The position numbers and the translations under genes were made by a program. DNA of 64,000 nucleotides from Rhodohalobacter barkolensis (GTDB lineage: Bacteria > Bacteroidota > Rhodothermia > Balneolales > Balneolaceae), in assembly GCF_002834295.1 (NCBI RefSeq), contig NZ_PISP01000003.1, positions 186,001-250,000 of the forward strand, given 5' to 3'. How positions within the stretch are numbered: the stretch's first letter is position 1; each line of letters opens with the position of its first letter. Shown here one piece after another: positions 44,062 to 53,454 of this stretch. The notes beneath the pieces are model-generated. The model was not told where the DNA came from. It worked only from the letters and a program-made list of their open reading frames with translations, and made no database searches.

Positions 44062-45198
44062 TCAGCTGCTCAATTCTGCAGGTTCACTGAACTCCACATT
44101 TACTTTGTGGATCCATCCGCCGGCAACCACATCGTCGCCTTCGTAGCAAACTACGGCCTGTCCGGGCGTAATGGCTTCTCGGCCTGCAGGAAAGTGTACT
44201 TCAACTTCATCATCCGAAAGCTGTTTGATGGTTCCCATAGCCCCGTCATCATTGTAACGAATCTTTCCGGTAATCTCCATCTCACCATTCGGAATTTTAT
44301 CGTATTTAATAAGATTCAGCTCCTTTGCCCGGCAGGTTGTGCTGATCAAATCCTCTTTTTCGCCCACGGTGATCACGTTCTTCTCTGCGTCTATATGAGT
44401 TACATAAACCGGTTTACCGAGTGAAAGGTCCAATCCTCGTCGCTGACCAATGGTGTAAAATGGAAACCCTTTATGATTTCCAACAATATTTCCTTTTTGA
44501 TCTACAAACACACCGCCGCTAACACGCTCTTCGAGATCATCCACTTTTTCTTTCAGGAAACGGTGATAGTTGTTATCCGGAATGAAACAGATTTCATACG
44601 AATCGGGCTTTGTAGCCACATTTAATAGTCCGTAATCTTCCGCCATCTGACGAATTTCCGTTTTATGATATTTCCCAAGCGGGAAAATGGTTCGTTCCAG
44701 ATGTTTCTGTTCCACACCCCAAAGCGCGTAGGATTGATCTTTGTTATGATCTTTTCCTTTCGATATCACATGTCGGCCATTTTCCTCTCTCACGTTCGCA
44801 TAATGACCTGTAGCAATGTAATCGCAACCCAGATTGTCAGCTCGTCGCAGCAGTGCGGCCCATTTGATGTGCGTATTGCAAAGCACACACGGATTAGGTG
44901 TACGTCCGCTGGTATAGTCTTCCACAAACCGATCGATCACCCAATTGCCAAACTCATCCCTGATATCGACGATAAAGTGTTTAAATCCGTACTTAACGGC
45001 GATATGACGGGCGTCATTCATAGATTCTACCGTGCAACATCCCGTCTCTTTCCCGTCATTACCGCCACTTCGGTGGTAATCCCAGGTTTTCATTGTAATT
45101 CCGATCACATCGTATCCCTGCTCTTTGAGCATCACTGCGGCTACGGAAGAATCCACTCCGCCACTCATCGCAACAAGAACACGTCCTTTGGTACTCAT
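44062..45198 (-). CDS. mnmA: tRNA-specific 2-thiouridylase MnmA
   Basis: A 378-residue enzyme that thiolates U34 of tRNA-Lys, -Glu and -Gln. The ATP pyrophosphatase loop is MSGGVDSSVA (11-20). The catalytic cysteines are C107 in PNPCVLCN and C204 in SYEICFIPD. The C-terminal beta barrel includes FYTIGQRRGLDLSLG and the ITGKIRYNDDG strand. Length is normal. Confidence 0.97.
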   Translation of the reverse strand: MSTKGRVLVAMSGGVDSSVAAVMLKEQGYDVIGITMKTWDYHRSGGNDGKETGCCTVESMNDARHIAVKYGFKHFIVDIRDEFGNWVIDRFVEDYTSGRTPNPCVLCNTHIKWAALLRRADNLGCDYIATGHYANVREENGRHVISKGKDHNKDQSYALWGVEQKHLERTIFPLGKYHKTEIRQMAEDYGLLNVATKPDSYEICFIPDNNYHRFLKEKVDDLEERVSGGVFVDQKGNIVGNHKGFPFYTIGQRRGLDLSLGKPVYVTHIDAEKNVITVGEKEDLISTTCRAKELNLIKYDKIPNGEMEITGKIRYNDDGAMGTIKQLSDDEVEVHFPAGREAITPGQAVVCYEGDDVVAGGWIHKVNVEFSEPAELSS

Positions 45199-45321
45199 AA
45201 CTGTCGATTTGATTTTTTTATTAGACTAGCCAAAATACGGATTTTCTGTGTAAATCGTATGAAGCTGATTAACGAACAAAATCCGCAGATCTTATTGAAC
45301 GCAATGAAACGATGAACACGA

Positions 45322-45819
45322 TTACATATACAAATATGGCTTCCAGTGCTCCTGCACTCCGCCCATCAAGTTTTGAAAAAATGTAATGTGAATAGGACGG
45401 TACGGTGCGGTCTTAAGCGGCATTTTAGCCTCATCCGGAGTTCGGTCGCCTTTCTTAACATTACACTTATTACAGGCGGTTACCAGATTTTCCCAAGTAT
45501 CTTTCCCGCCACGGCTTTTAGGCATTACATGATCAAGGGTCAGGTCAGACTTCAAACCACAGTACTGGCAAATGTGCCGGTCCCTTTTCATGATATTTTT
45601 CCGGGTGAGCACAATGCGTGAGTATGGAATTCGAATATAGCTTCTCAAACGAATCACAGAGGGATAGGAAAACTCCTCATCAACTGTACGAATTACTTTA
45701 TCCGGATCATCGTGAAGCATCTCTGCCTTGTCCAGAAAAAGCAACTTTACAGAGCGTTGCACAGAGCACACACTTAGTGGCTGATAGTCCTGATTTAATA
45801 CAAGTACATTGGAGTTCAT
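45322..45819 (-). CDS. HNH endonuclease
   Basis: A 165-residue HNH protein. A zinc site is formed by C84-xx-C87 and C116-xx-C119, around the catalytic LDHVMPKSRGG (His97) and Asn111. The N-terminal NVLVLNQDYQPLSVCSV segment is standard for a housekeeping HNH branch found in many Bacteroidota and Cyanobacteria. No phage or restriction genes are adjacent, so it is likely a chromosomal nuclease of unknown role. Confidence 0.9.
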   Translation of the reverse strand: MNSNVLVLNQDYQPLSVCSVQRSVKLLFLDKAEMLHDDPDKVIRTVDEEFSYPSVIRLRSYIRIPYSRIVLTRKNIMKRDRHICQYCGLKSDLTLDHVMPKSRGGKDTWENLVTACNKCNVKKGDRTPDEAKMPLKTAPYRPIHITFFQNLMGGVQEHWKPYLYM

Positions 45820-45905
45820 CGGTTTGAAATTTTACACGTCTGCAATTCATTCATTTTTCAAGGCTTTTTAACGCCTATTTATTATGAATTATTTTAATGT
45901 AAAAT

Positions 45906-47045
45906 TCAACCGAAAATAAAGTTTACAAGTTCATCCCAAATAACAGGATTTATTGCGATGGCCAAAATAATGGAAATAATTAGACCGATCATGGCGTAGC
46001 TTGCATCTTTAAAAATTAACTTCATCGACTGCCACATCGGCCTTCCCTTTCCTTTGGAATCAGTCAGACTCATTGCAATTTCGCGACCGGCCAATAAACC
46101 GATAAACACCCAGGTTGTACTCATCGGCACAGTACTCACCCCTTTGAAATACCAAAGAATAATTGCGTAAACGCCATCAATAACTGTAGCCGAACGTACA
46201 TCTGTTACATCCGATTTTTCTGTTACGATCTGCTGAATTTTATCCCCTCGTAAATAGAACAGTACGCCAAGCCCGAGAAATATAAACCCAATAAAGGTAA
46301 GGAATGCATTTATGGATAGTGAACGTGGCAGGTAAACAGCAATATTTGCAGCATCCTGCATTAACCATACCGCCCATAAAAGGCCGCTAATTACCCACTG
46401 AATGGGTCTCCACGCAGGATGCGGATCTCCCTTAAACCATTTTAACAGCTGTCTGTTTAGCAGCAGCCAGATGATGATAGCAACAGCAAAAGACACGAAA
46501 TAACCGGACAAGCTTTTTTCCAAAACTTGCATAATCCCTTCCGGTTCCGTTGCAAATGCACTTAAAAGTAAAAATGTGGTTGATACCGGCATTTTTAGCC
46601 GTGTAATTATCAACAGAAACAGCGGAGCGGCCACTTGCAGAAAAACAAAGCTTTCAGGCGCCTGATCAAACCCTTTTGAGGTTAGTCGCTGGTATGTGAC
46701 ATCGCCGTCATACGTAACCCAGCTATAGGTCACCGTAAGAACAAAAATCCCTCCTATAAAAAGCCAGAGTATCCACCATTTCTGATTAGCATTTGATGCG
46801 AGAAAAGTCCCGATTGTTTGAATGCTATCGTTCGCGATGGCGGAGTAAGCCGCAAAGAAAAATCCTACCCACATCGCAATGTGCGGTGTCTCGTAAGTAG
46901 CCCCTGCCACAAAAAAGAAGATACCTATCAAAATAAGAAAACGGCGTTCACTCTTGATGAGGTCCATCATTCCTGTTGGAATCAAACTCTCAAGGTAACT
47001 GATAACGACTTTATTTTTAGACTTTCGCTTATTTTCCTTTCCCAT
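45906..47045 (-). CDS. Divergent PiT-like (inorganic phosphate transporter fold) membrane protein
   Basis: A 379-residue inner-membrane protein with about ten helices. It shows two copies of a PiT-type motif pair: YSAIANDSIQTIG (67-79) with MPVSTTFLLL (152-161), and QDAANIAVYLP (230-240) with VPMSTTWVFIGLLAGRE (306-322). In PiT transporters the paired AND and P-S-T-T motifs line the phosphate site in an inverted repeat. The overall sequence is otherwise unlike PitA, so phosphate specificity is inferred. No PhoU-like gene is next to it. The start at 47045 is good. Confidence 0.65.
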   Translation of the reverse strand: MGKENKRKSKNKVVISYLESLIPTGMMDLIKSERRFLILIGIFFFVAGATYETPHIAMWVGFFFAAYSAIANDSIQTIGTFLASNANQKWWILWLFIGGIFVLTVTYSWVTYDGDVTYQRLTSKGFDQAPESFVFLQVAAPLFLLIITRLKMPVSTTFLLLSAFATEPEGIMQVLEKSLSGYFVSFAVAIIIWLLLNRQLLKWFKGDPHPAWRPIQWVISGLLWAVWLMQDAANIAVYLPRSLSINAFLTFIGFIFLGLGVLFYLRGDKIQQIVTEKSDVTDVRSATVIDGVYAIILWYFKGVSTVPMSTTWVFIGLLAGREIAMSLTDSKGKGRPMWQSMKLIFKDASYAMIGLIISIILAIAINPVIWDELVNFIFG

Positions 47046-47165
47046 TGAAACAGATGAGCAAAATTGTTTTTACAGTTTTATAACCTATCAAATTAATGTT
47101 AAGAGAATATTATCTGCCTCAGATTATGATCTTAAAAAAAGTGTTTCACCTTGAAGAAAAAGCCG

Positions 47166-47173
47166 TATTTTTG
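47166..47173 (+). promoter_or_regulatory. Candidate -7 box of the glutamate dehydrogenase gene
   Basis: TATTTTTG fits the TAnnTTTG element. The -33 region is weak (GTTT at the right spacing). The leader would be about 60 bases. Confidence 0.35.
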
Positions 47174-47239
47174 ATTTTAAATACTTTACAAAAAGTATGA
47201 TTAAAAATTAAAATCAAGCGCTACCATAACTACAGATTT

Positions 47240-48547
47240 ATGTCATCAAAAAAAGATAGTTCCAATTCAAATTTCTACAAGGAACCCGGCCCCAAACTAA
47301 GTGCAGAATCTCCATTTGAGTCTATGATGGAGCGTTTCCGTTTTGCTGCGGATATTTTAAAACTGGATGAAGGGATGTTCCAATATCTTGCAAGCCCTGT
47401 TAAACAGGTCATTGTATCCATACCGGTTGTAATGGATAACGGTGAAATTAAAGTTTTTGAAGGGTATCGTGTTATTCATGATAACGTACTCGGACCCTCA
47501 AAAGGTGGGATACGATATGCGCCGGATGTTAACCTGGATGAGGTTAAAGCTCTTGCATCCTGGATGACCTGGAAATGTGCAGTTGTAAATGTTCCGTTTG
47601 GCGGAGCAAAAGGCGGAGTTCGCTGTAATCCTAAAGATCTTTCAAAAACTGAACTTGAAAGACTGACTCGCCGATATACTGCTGCCCTCCTCGAAGTTTT
47701 TGGCCCTGATAAAGATATCCCCGCTCCCGATATGAATACCAATGAGCAGGTGATGGCCTGGATTATGGACACCTATAGTATGAATGCACAGCGAACTGAA
47801 ACTGCTGTTGTAACAGGAAAACCTATTATATTGGGTGGATCACAGGGTAGAAAGGAAGCAACGGGACGCGGTGTGGTAACCGTTACTTTAGCAGCCCTGA
47901 ACAAAATGGGGATCATGCCCAATAAAACAAAAGTTGCCGTTCAGGGTTTTGGTAATGTGGGATCCGTTTCTGCGCAGTTGATGTATGAGCAGGGCGCTAA
48001 AATCATTGCAGTAAGTGATATCTCAGGTGGCTATTATCGCGAAGAGGGGCTCGACATTCCTAAAATGATTGAGTACTCACAAAATAATGGCTACTCTCTG
48101 GAAGGGTATGAAAATGCTCAGAAAATCAGCAATGATGAACTGCTTGAATTAGAGTGTGATGTACTCATTCCGGCTGCCAAAGAGGATCAGATCAACCGTG
48201 AAAATGCACACAAAATCCGTGCAAAAATTATTTCTGAAGGTGCAAATGGTCCAGTTACTGCAAACGCCGATGCAATATTAGAGCAAAATGGAGTGATGGT
48301 TATTCCAGATATTCTCGCCAATGCCGGCGGTGTTACCGTTTCTTACTTTGAATGGGTGCAAGACCGCCAAGGTTACTTTTGGACAGAAGAGCGAGTTAAT
48401 CGACGCCTGAACCGTATGATGAGAAATGCTTTTGACAACCTGTATGGTGTAAGTGAAGAATACAACATTACTCTTCGTCAGGCTGCGTATGTATACGCTA
48501 TAAATCGTGTAGCAACTACACTCAAGCTTCGCGGTATCTATGCTTAA
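47240..48547 (+). CDS. gdhA: Glutamate dehydrogenase (Glu/Leu/Phe/Val family)
   Basis: A 435-residue enzyme interconverting glutamate and 2-oxoglutarate with ammonia. The catalytic lysine is K124 in PFGGAKGGVRC. The substrate segment GPSKGGIRYAP (85-95), PAPDMNTNEQVMAW and the coenzyme loop VQGFGNVGSVSA are all present. The short hexameric type fits the length. A second gene, for an RsbW-like ATPase, follows 20 bases later. Confidence 0.95.
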   Translation: MSSKKDSSNSNFYKEPGPKLSAESPFESMMERFRFAADILKLDEGMFQYLASPVKQVIVSIPVVMDNGEIKVFEGYRVIHDNVLGPSKGGIRYAPDVNLDEVKALASWMTWKCAVVNVPFGGAKGGVRCNPKDLSKTELERLTRRYTAALLEVFGPDKDIPAPDMNTNEQVMAWIMDTYSMNAQRTETAVVTGKPIILGGSQGRKEATGRGVVTVTLAALNKMGIMPNKTKVAVQGFGNVGSVSAQLMYEQGAKIIAVSDISGGYYREEGLDIPKMIEYSQNNGYSLEGYENAQKISNDELLELECDVLIPAAKEDQINRENAHKIRAKIISEGANGPVTANADAILEQNGVMVIPDILANAGGVTVSYFEWVQDRQGYFWTEERVNRRLNRMMRNAFDNLYGVSEEYNITLRQAAYVYAINRVATTLKLRGIYA

Positions 48548-48567
48548 CCTCCACTTTACCTTTTATA

Positions 48568-48978
48568 ATGGCTGAAAATACTTACCGACTCTCATTAAAA
48601 TCTACCCATGAAGAGGCGGCCAGGGTCCCGGATTTTGTAACTGAAATACAGAATGAAGCTTCATTGAATGAAGATGAAGCTTCAACTTTCATGTTGTTAC
48701 TCAGCGAAGCGGTTGATAATGCCATTCAGCACGGCAATCAATACGATCCGGAGAAGAACGTTACTATAGAGATCTTCATCAATGGAAAGGAGATTATGGC
48801 CAAGGTGACCGACGAAGGGGAAGGGTTCGATATGGAAAAGGCAAAAAAGGCCAATCCTATCGATGAGGAAAATTTACTGAATCCCGGAGGGCGCGGAATT
48901 TTTATCATCCAGGAGCTCTCCGATTCCATGGAATTTTCAAATAACGGGACTACCCTTCAGTTTAAAATTCAGAGATAA
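48568..48978 (+). CDS. RsbW-like ATP-binding protein (anti-sigma-factor kinase fold)
   Basis: A 136-residue single-domain GHKL ATPase. The N box is LLLSEAVDNAIQHGNQY, the G1 box is DEGEGFD and the G2 box is NPGGRGIFII. Such stand-alone domains act as anti-sigma-factor kinases in partner switching with an STAS anti-antagonist and a PP2C phosphatase. Neither partner nor a sigma factor is adjacent, so the target is unknown. Confidence 0.87.
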   Translation: MAENTYRLSLKSTHEEAARVPDFVTEIQNEASLNEDEASTFMLLLSEAVDNAIQHGNQYDPEKNVTIEIFINGKEIMAKVTDEGEGFDMEKAKKANPIDEENLLNPGGRGIFIIQELSDSMEFSNNGTTLQFKIQR

Positions 48979-48979
48979 A

Positions 48980-48996
48980 CGTGATATCTCATCACG
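48980..48996. terminator. Small hairpin between convergent genes
   Basis: CGTGAT and ATCACG form a 6-bp stem with a 5-base loop, followed by CATTTT. It is weak, but it sits between the RsbW-like and TolC stop codons. Confidence 0.35.
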
Positions 48997-49015
48997 CATT
49001 TTGATCTGGATTGTT

Positions 49016-50353
49016 TTACTGAGCGGTAAAAAGCTGGTCCATCTCTCCGGTTAGTTGCAGAAGTTCTGTCTCGGCTACTTTCGCTTCAAACTTTGCATTG
49101 ATCAGCCTATTCTCTGCTGCAATAAACGTACGCTGCGCTTCCCTGAACTCCAGCGAACTGATCGATCCCAGCCGAAATCGCTCCAGGGCTATATCTAACG
49201 TCTCTTCTGCATTAGACAAATTTTCTTCCTCCAGGTCCACCAATTGAATGCTGTTTTGATAAGTCCTGTAAATTGCCTGAAATTCGGATTCCAATCGAAG
49301 CTTTTGCGATTCCAGATTCAGCTCGGCATTCTTACTTCTGATCTGAGCATTCTGCACTCTTCGATTTATATTAAAGCCATTAAAAATATTCACACGGGCA
49401 GTCAGTCCCACAGATAAACCTGTGGTCTCATTAAACTGAAAAAATCCCCCATCATTTTCACTCCGGTTAAAACTGTAGCCGGATGTTAATGAAATTTGCG
49501 GATAGCGCTCTCCCTGTATCTCTCGAGTTTCAATGCGAGACACTTCATTTTCAAATCTTGCAATAGACAATTCTGCATTTTCTTCCATCAAGCGATTATA
49601 CAGCTCTTCTTCGGGGAGAAAACGATTCACATCAATCTCAGTCGTTACATCATACTCTGTTCTCGGATCACGAGAAAGAAGTTCGTTTAACGAAATTTTC
49701 GCCTCATTCAATTGATTTCTTTCACGAATAAACGCTGCACGGTCTGCGTTTAAATCAGACCTAGCCTGAAGAAGATCATACTCAGATCCGGAACCCAAAT
49801 CCACTTTCGTCTCTTCTATTTCAATTCGTTCAAGTGACACTTCAATATTATTTTCCAGAACCTTAATCTGTTCACTGATTCTGATGATATTGAAGTAAGA
49901 AAGCGCAATCTGGCTCACTAAAAACTCCATGTCAAACCGGAGTTCTTCATCACTAATCTCTTTCAGCTTTCCCAACCGGTCGTATCTTGCAAATGACGTT
50001 AGCCCATCAAAAATAGTCCAGTTTAAGTTAACTGCCGCATTAGTATTGGTACTTCGGGCTCCTTCATTTGTTCTTCCTGTTCCATCAGCAGACCTGAATT
50101 CACTGTCTTCAATACTTTCTGTTCGACCGGCTGTTACATCTATGGTGGGCAAAAAACCGGCATTACCTATTGTTCTGTTATTATCCGCTTCTTCCTGAAG
50201 GTTACGGCTAATTTGTAATCCATAATTCTTCTCCAATCCGATAGAAACGGCCTCTTCGAGAGTCAAAACCTGCTGAGCCTGAACATTGACCCCGGAAACA
50301 ATTAGAAAAAGTGAGATGAACGTGAATTTTATAAATAGATATCTTTTCATCAT
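49016..50353 (-). CDS. TolC-family outer-membrane efflux protein
   Basis: A 445-residue outer-membrane channel. A signal peptide (1-26, ending VNVQAQQ) is followed by two long coiled-coil repeats, with the TolC start VLTLEEAVSIGLEKNYGLQI. Third and last gene of the efflux operon; its start overlaps the pump gene stop by four bases. Confidence 0.93.
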   Translation of the reverse strand: MMKRYLFIKFTFISLFLIVSGVNVQAQQVLTLEEAVSIGLEKNYGLQISRNLQEEADNNRTIGNAGFLPTIDVTAGRTESIEDSEFRSADGTGRTNEGARSTNTNAAVNLNWTIFDGLTSFARYDRLGKLKEISDEELRFDMEFLVSQIALSYFNIIRISEQIKVLENNIEVSLERIEIEETKVDLGSGSEYDLLQARSDLNADRAAFIRERNQLNEAKISLNELLSRDPRTEYDVTTEIDVNRFLPEEELYNRLMEENAELSIARFENEVSRIETREIQGERYPQISLTSGYSFNRSENDGGFFQFNETTGLSVGLTARVNIFNGFNINRRVQNAQIRSKNAELNLESQKLRLESEFQAIYRTYQNSIQLVDLEEENLSNAEETLDIALERFRLGSISSLEFREAQRTFIAAENRLINAKFEAKVAETELLQLTGEMDQLFTAQ

Positions 50354-53300
50354 TTAACGCTGGCAGTTTCTAATTTTTCGGCTTCTTTTGCACGCTCCTG
50401 AATCTCTTTGGTTTTACTCTTTTCAGATGCGAAGTAAGAGTAGATTGCAGGAATAATATAGAGAGTTAATATACTACCGATCAGCAGACCGCCGATAACA
50501 GCAATACCCATCGAGGACCTGCTTTCTGAGCCCGCACCAAGCGCCATTGCAATCGGTAAAATTCCGAGAATCGTGGAAATTGACGTCATCAAAATCGGGC
50601 GGAATCGAACGGCAGCTGCATCCATAATTGAATCCATGACCGACATTCCCTGCTCCTGACGCTGATTAGCAAATTCCACAATCAGAATACCGTTCTTCGC
50701 AATCAACCCAATCAGCATAATGGCTCCAATTTGGCTGAAAATATTGAGTGTTTGATCGAAATACCAAAGTGATACCAATGTCCCTAAAATGGCGAGCGGA
50801 ACCGTAAACAGTATGATAAACGGATCTCGAAAGCTCTCGAACTGAGCGGCCAGTACCAGGTAGATCAACACAAGTGCCAATGCAAATATGAACAGCAAGC
50901 TGGCCGCACTTTCTGCAAAATCCCTTGATGGTCCTGCCAAATCAGTAATTACAGCTTCAGGGAGCACTCTTGCTGCAATTGCATCCATTGCCTCGATACC
51001 GTCTCCAATCGTATAACCCGGAGCCAACTGAGCAGATACTGTTGCAGACTTAAACCGGTTAAATCGATAAAGTTGGGGTGGACTGCTCTGTTCACTTACG
51101 GTAACCAGATTATCTAACTGGAGAAGTGATCCGTCCTGACTTCTTACATAAATCGTTTTCAGATCAATCGGTTCATTTCTATACTGACGATCCATTTGAC
51201 CAATTACCCAGTACTGTTTCCCATCCATGATGAAGAAGCCAAATCGGCTGCCGGATAGGGATAACTGAAGGGTTTCTGCTATATCCCGGACGGACACACC
51301 CAATGAACGGGCCCGGTTTCTGTCGATTTCTATCTGAAGTTCCGGACGGTTGAATTTCAAATCAACTTCAGCAAATACAAAAGCCGGATCCTGATTCGCT
51401 TCTCTTAGAAATTCAGGGATAACCTCTTTCAGCTGATCCATGGTTTGAGATTGAAGCACGTATTGAACCGGAAGGCCGCCACGACGATTCCCAATCGACT
51501 GTGGCTGTGATACAAATGTCTGAGCGCCGGTAAGGTTCGACATCAACCCTGTTAACTGGTCTGCAATTTCTTGCTGAGAGCGATCTCTGTTGTCTGCATC
51601 ACCAAGAGTTATAAAGCTAAAAGCTGAATTAATTGCACCTGAAGCTCCAAAACCGGGGGATGTAACCGTATTCATTGCAACCACTTCCGGTACATTTTCC
51701 TGAACCGTAGAAATCATTTGATCCACATATGAATCCATATATTCAAAGGAAGCACCTTCGGGAGCAGTGGCAAACATTCTGATTTGACCGCGATCTTCTC
51801 TCGGTGCCAGCTCTTCAGGAATTGCCGAATATAGAACACCAATCAATACACCGGAAAAAGCGAGAATCACAAACGCCATCCATCTGCGCTTCATAAACGA
51901 CTCAAGAGAATTCCGGTAAAGACTATTTACTTTTTTAAAGAACGGTTCAGTTGCACGATAAAATCGATTTTTTTCCGCACCATTCTTCAAAATTTTTGTA
52001 GCCAGCATCGGTGTAAGCGTAAGAGCTACAAATGAGGAAATGATAACTGCACCGGCAATAACGACTCCAAACTCCCGAAAGAGACGCCCTGTAGTACCCC
52101 CCAGAAAGAGTATTGGCATAAACACTGATACCAAAGCAAGGGAAGTTGCAACAACTGCAAAGAAGATCTCTTTAGAGCCGAGAATTCCGGCTTCTATTGT
52201 CGGCAAGCCTCTTTCCATTTTTGCATAGATATTCTCCAGCACCACAATCGCATCATCCACAACCAGACCAATGGCCAATACAATCGCCAGCATAGTGAGT
52301 ACATTGATTGAAAATCCGGCGACATACATAATGAAGAATGCTCCAATTAGCGCAATCGGGATCACAATGATTGGAATAAAGGTGGTTCTTAAATCCCTGA
52401 GGAACATAAAAATCACAAGGATTACCAAACCCAAGGCCAGGAATACCGTTTGTTGCACTTCACTTATAGATTCCTGAATATATTCTGTTGTATCAAAACC
52501 AACAGCTATGTTAATGTCTTCGGGCAAATCTCTCTTTATGCGATCAACTCGTACGAAAAACTCCTCTGCAATGGATAGCTGATTTGAACCCGGTTGCGGA
52601 ATGGCAACGACTCCCACCATCGGCACACCGTTTCGCTTCAATACCGTGCGCTCATTCTGAGCACCCAGCTCAGCATACCCGATATCCTGGAAACGAACTT
52701 TTCTTCCGTCCTCTTCCCGGATAATCAGATTATTAAACTCTTCGGGGTTTGATAGCCTCCCCATAGTGCGCACGGTGAGCTCTGTTGTACTTCCTTCAAT
52801 ACGTCCGGATGGAAGTTCTACATTCTCTCGGTTAAGTGCCTGTTGAACATCCAGGGGAGTAACGCTGTATGCAGCAAGTTTTAGCGGATCCATCCATAGT
52901 CGCATGGCATATTCACGGGAACCCCAGATTCGAATTTCACTTACTCCTGGAATGGTCTGAAGCTGCTCTTTAAAAATATTCTCAGCTATGGATGTAAGCT
53001 CCAACAGGTTCCGACGGTCGCTATTTACATTCAAAAAGACTATCGGTGATGCATCTGCATCCGCTTTCTGCACCGTTGGAGGCTCAGCATCGGGCGGTAA
53101 ACTTCGTTGAGCTCTCGACACACGGTCACGAACATCATTCGCGGCCGTTTCCATATCCACCTCCAGATCAAACTCAACCGTAATGGTACTCTGTCCCTGA
53201 CGGCTGGTTGATGTCAACGTTCGAATTCCGGCAATACCATTTACCGACTCTTCGAGAGGCTCCGTGATTTGAGACTCTATCACATCCGCGTTAGCCCCCA

Positions 53301-53454
53301 CGTAGCTTGTAGATACCGTAACAATGGGAGGATCTACCGAGGGATATTCACGCACACCCAGGTAAAAAAATGAGATCACACCAAATAGCACAATCACTAT
53401 CGACATGACCGAGGCCAATACCGGCCGGCGAATACTTAGTGACGATAAACTCAT
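50350..53454 (-). CDS. RND-family multidrug efflux pump (inner-membrane permease)
   Basis: A 1034-residue AcrB-type pump with 12 membrane helices and two large periplasmic loops. The N-terminal RRPVLASVMSIVIVLFG helix, the proton-relay aspartates in VVDDAIVVLEN (TM4) and the lysine in AKNGILIVEFAN (TM10) are conserved. The sequence is of the HAE1 drug/hydrophobe class, not the heavy-metal class. Its ends overlap both neighbours by four bases, so the three genes are translated in a tight chain. Confidence 0.96.
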   Translation of the reverse strand: MSLSSLSIRRPVLASVMSIVIVLFGVISFFYLGVREYPSVDPPIVTVSTSYVGANADVIESQITEPLEESVNGIAGIRTLTSTSRQGQSTITVEFDLEVDMETAANDVRDRVSRAQRSLPPDAEPPTVQKADADASPIVFLNVNSDRRNLLELTSIAENIFKEQLQTIPGVSEIRIWGSREYAMRLWMDPLKLAAYSVTPLDVQQALNRENVELPSGRIEGSTTELTVRTMGRLSNPEEFNNLIIREEDGRKVRFQDIGYAELGAQNERTVLKRNGVPMVGVVAIPQPGSNQLSIAEEFFVRVDRIKRDLPEDINIAVGFDTTEYIQESISEVQQTVFLALGLVILVIFMFLRDLRTTFIPIIVIPIALIGAFFIMYVAGFSINVLTMLAIVLAIGLVVDDAIVVLENIYAKMERGLPTIEAGILGSKEIFFAVVATSLALVSVFMPILFLGGTTGRLFREFGVVIAGAVIISSFVALTLTPMLATKILKNGAEKNRFYRATEPFFKKVNSLYRNSLESFMKRRWMAFVILAFSGVLIGVLYSAIPEELAPREDRGQIRMFATAPEGASFEYMDSYVDQMISTVQENVPEVVAMNTVTSPGFGASGAINSAFSFITLGDADNRDRSQQEIADQLTGLMSNLTGAQTFVSQPQSIGNRRGGLPVQYVLQSQTMDQLKEVIPEFLREANQDPAFVFAEVDLKFNRPELQIEIDRNRARSLGVSVRDIAETLQLSLSGSRFGFFIMDGKQYWVIGQMDRQYRNEPIDLKTIYVRSQDGSLLQLDNLVTVSEQSSPPQLYRFNRFKSATVSAQLAPGYTIGDGIEAMDAIAARVLPEAVITDLAGPSRDFAESAASLLFIFALALVLIYLVLAAQFESFRDPFIILFTVPLAILGTLVSLWYFDQTLNIFSQIGAIMLIGLIAKNGILIVEFANQRQEQGMSVMDSIMDAAAVRFRPILMTSISTILGILPIAMALGAGSESRSSMGIAVIGGLLIGSILTLYIIPAIYSYFASEKSKTKEIQERAKEAEKLETASVK

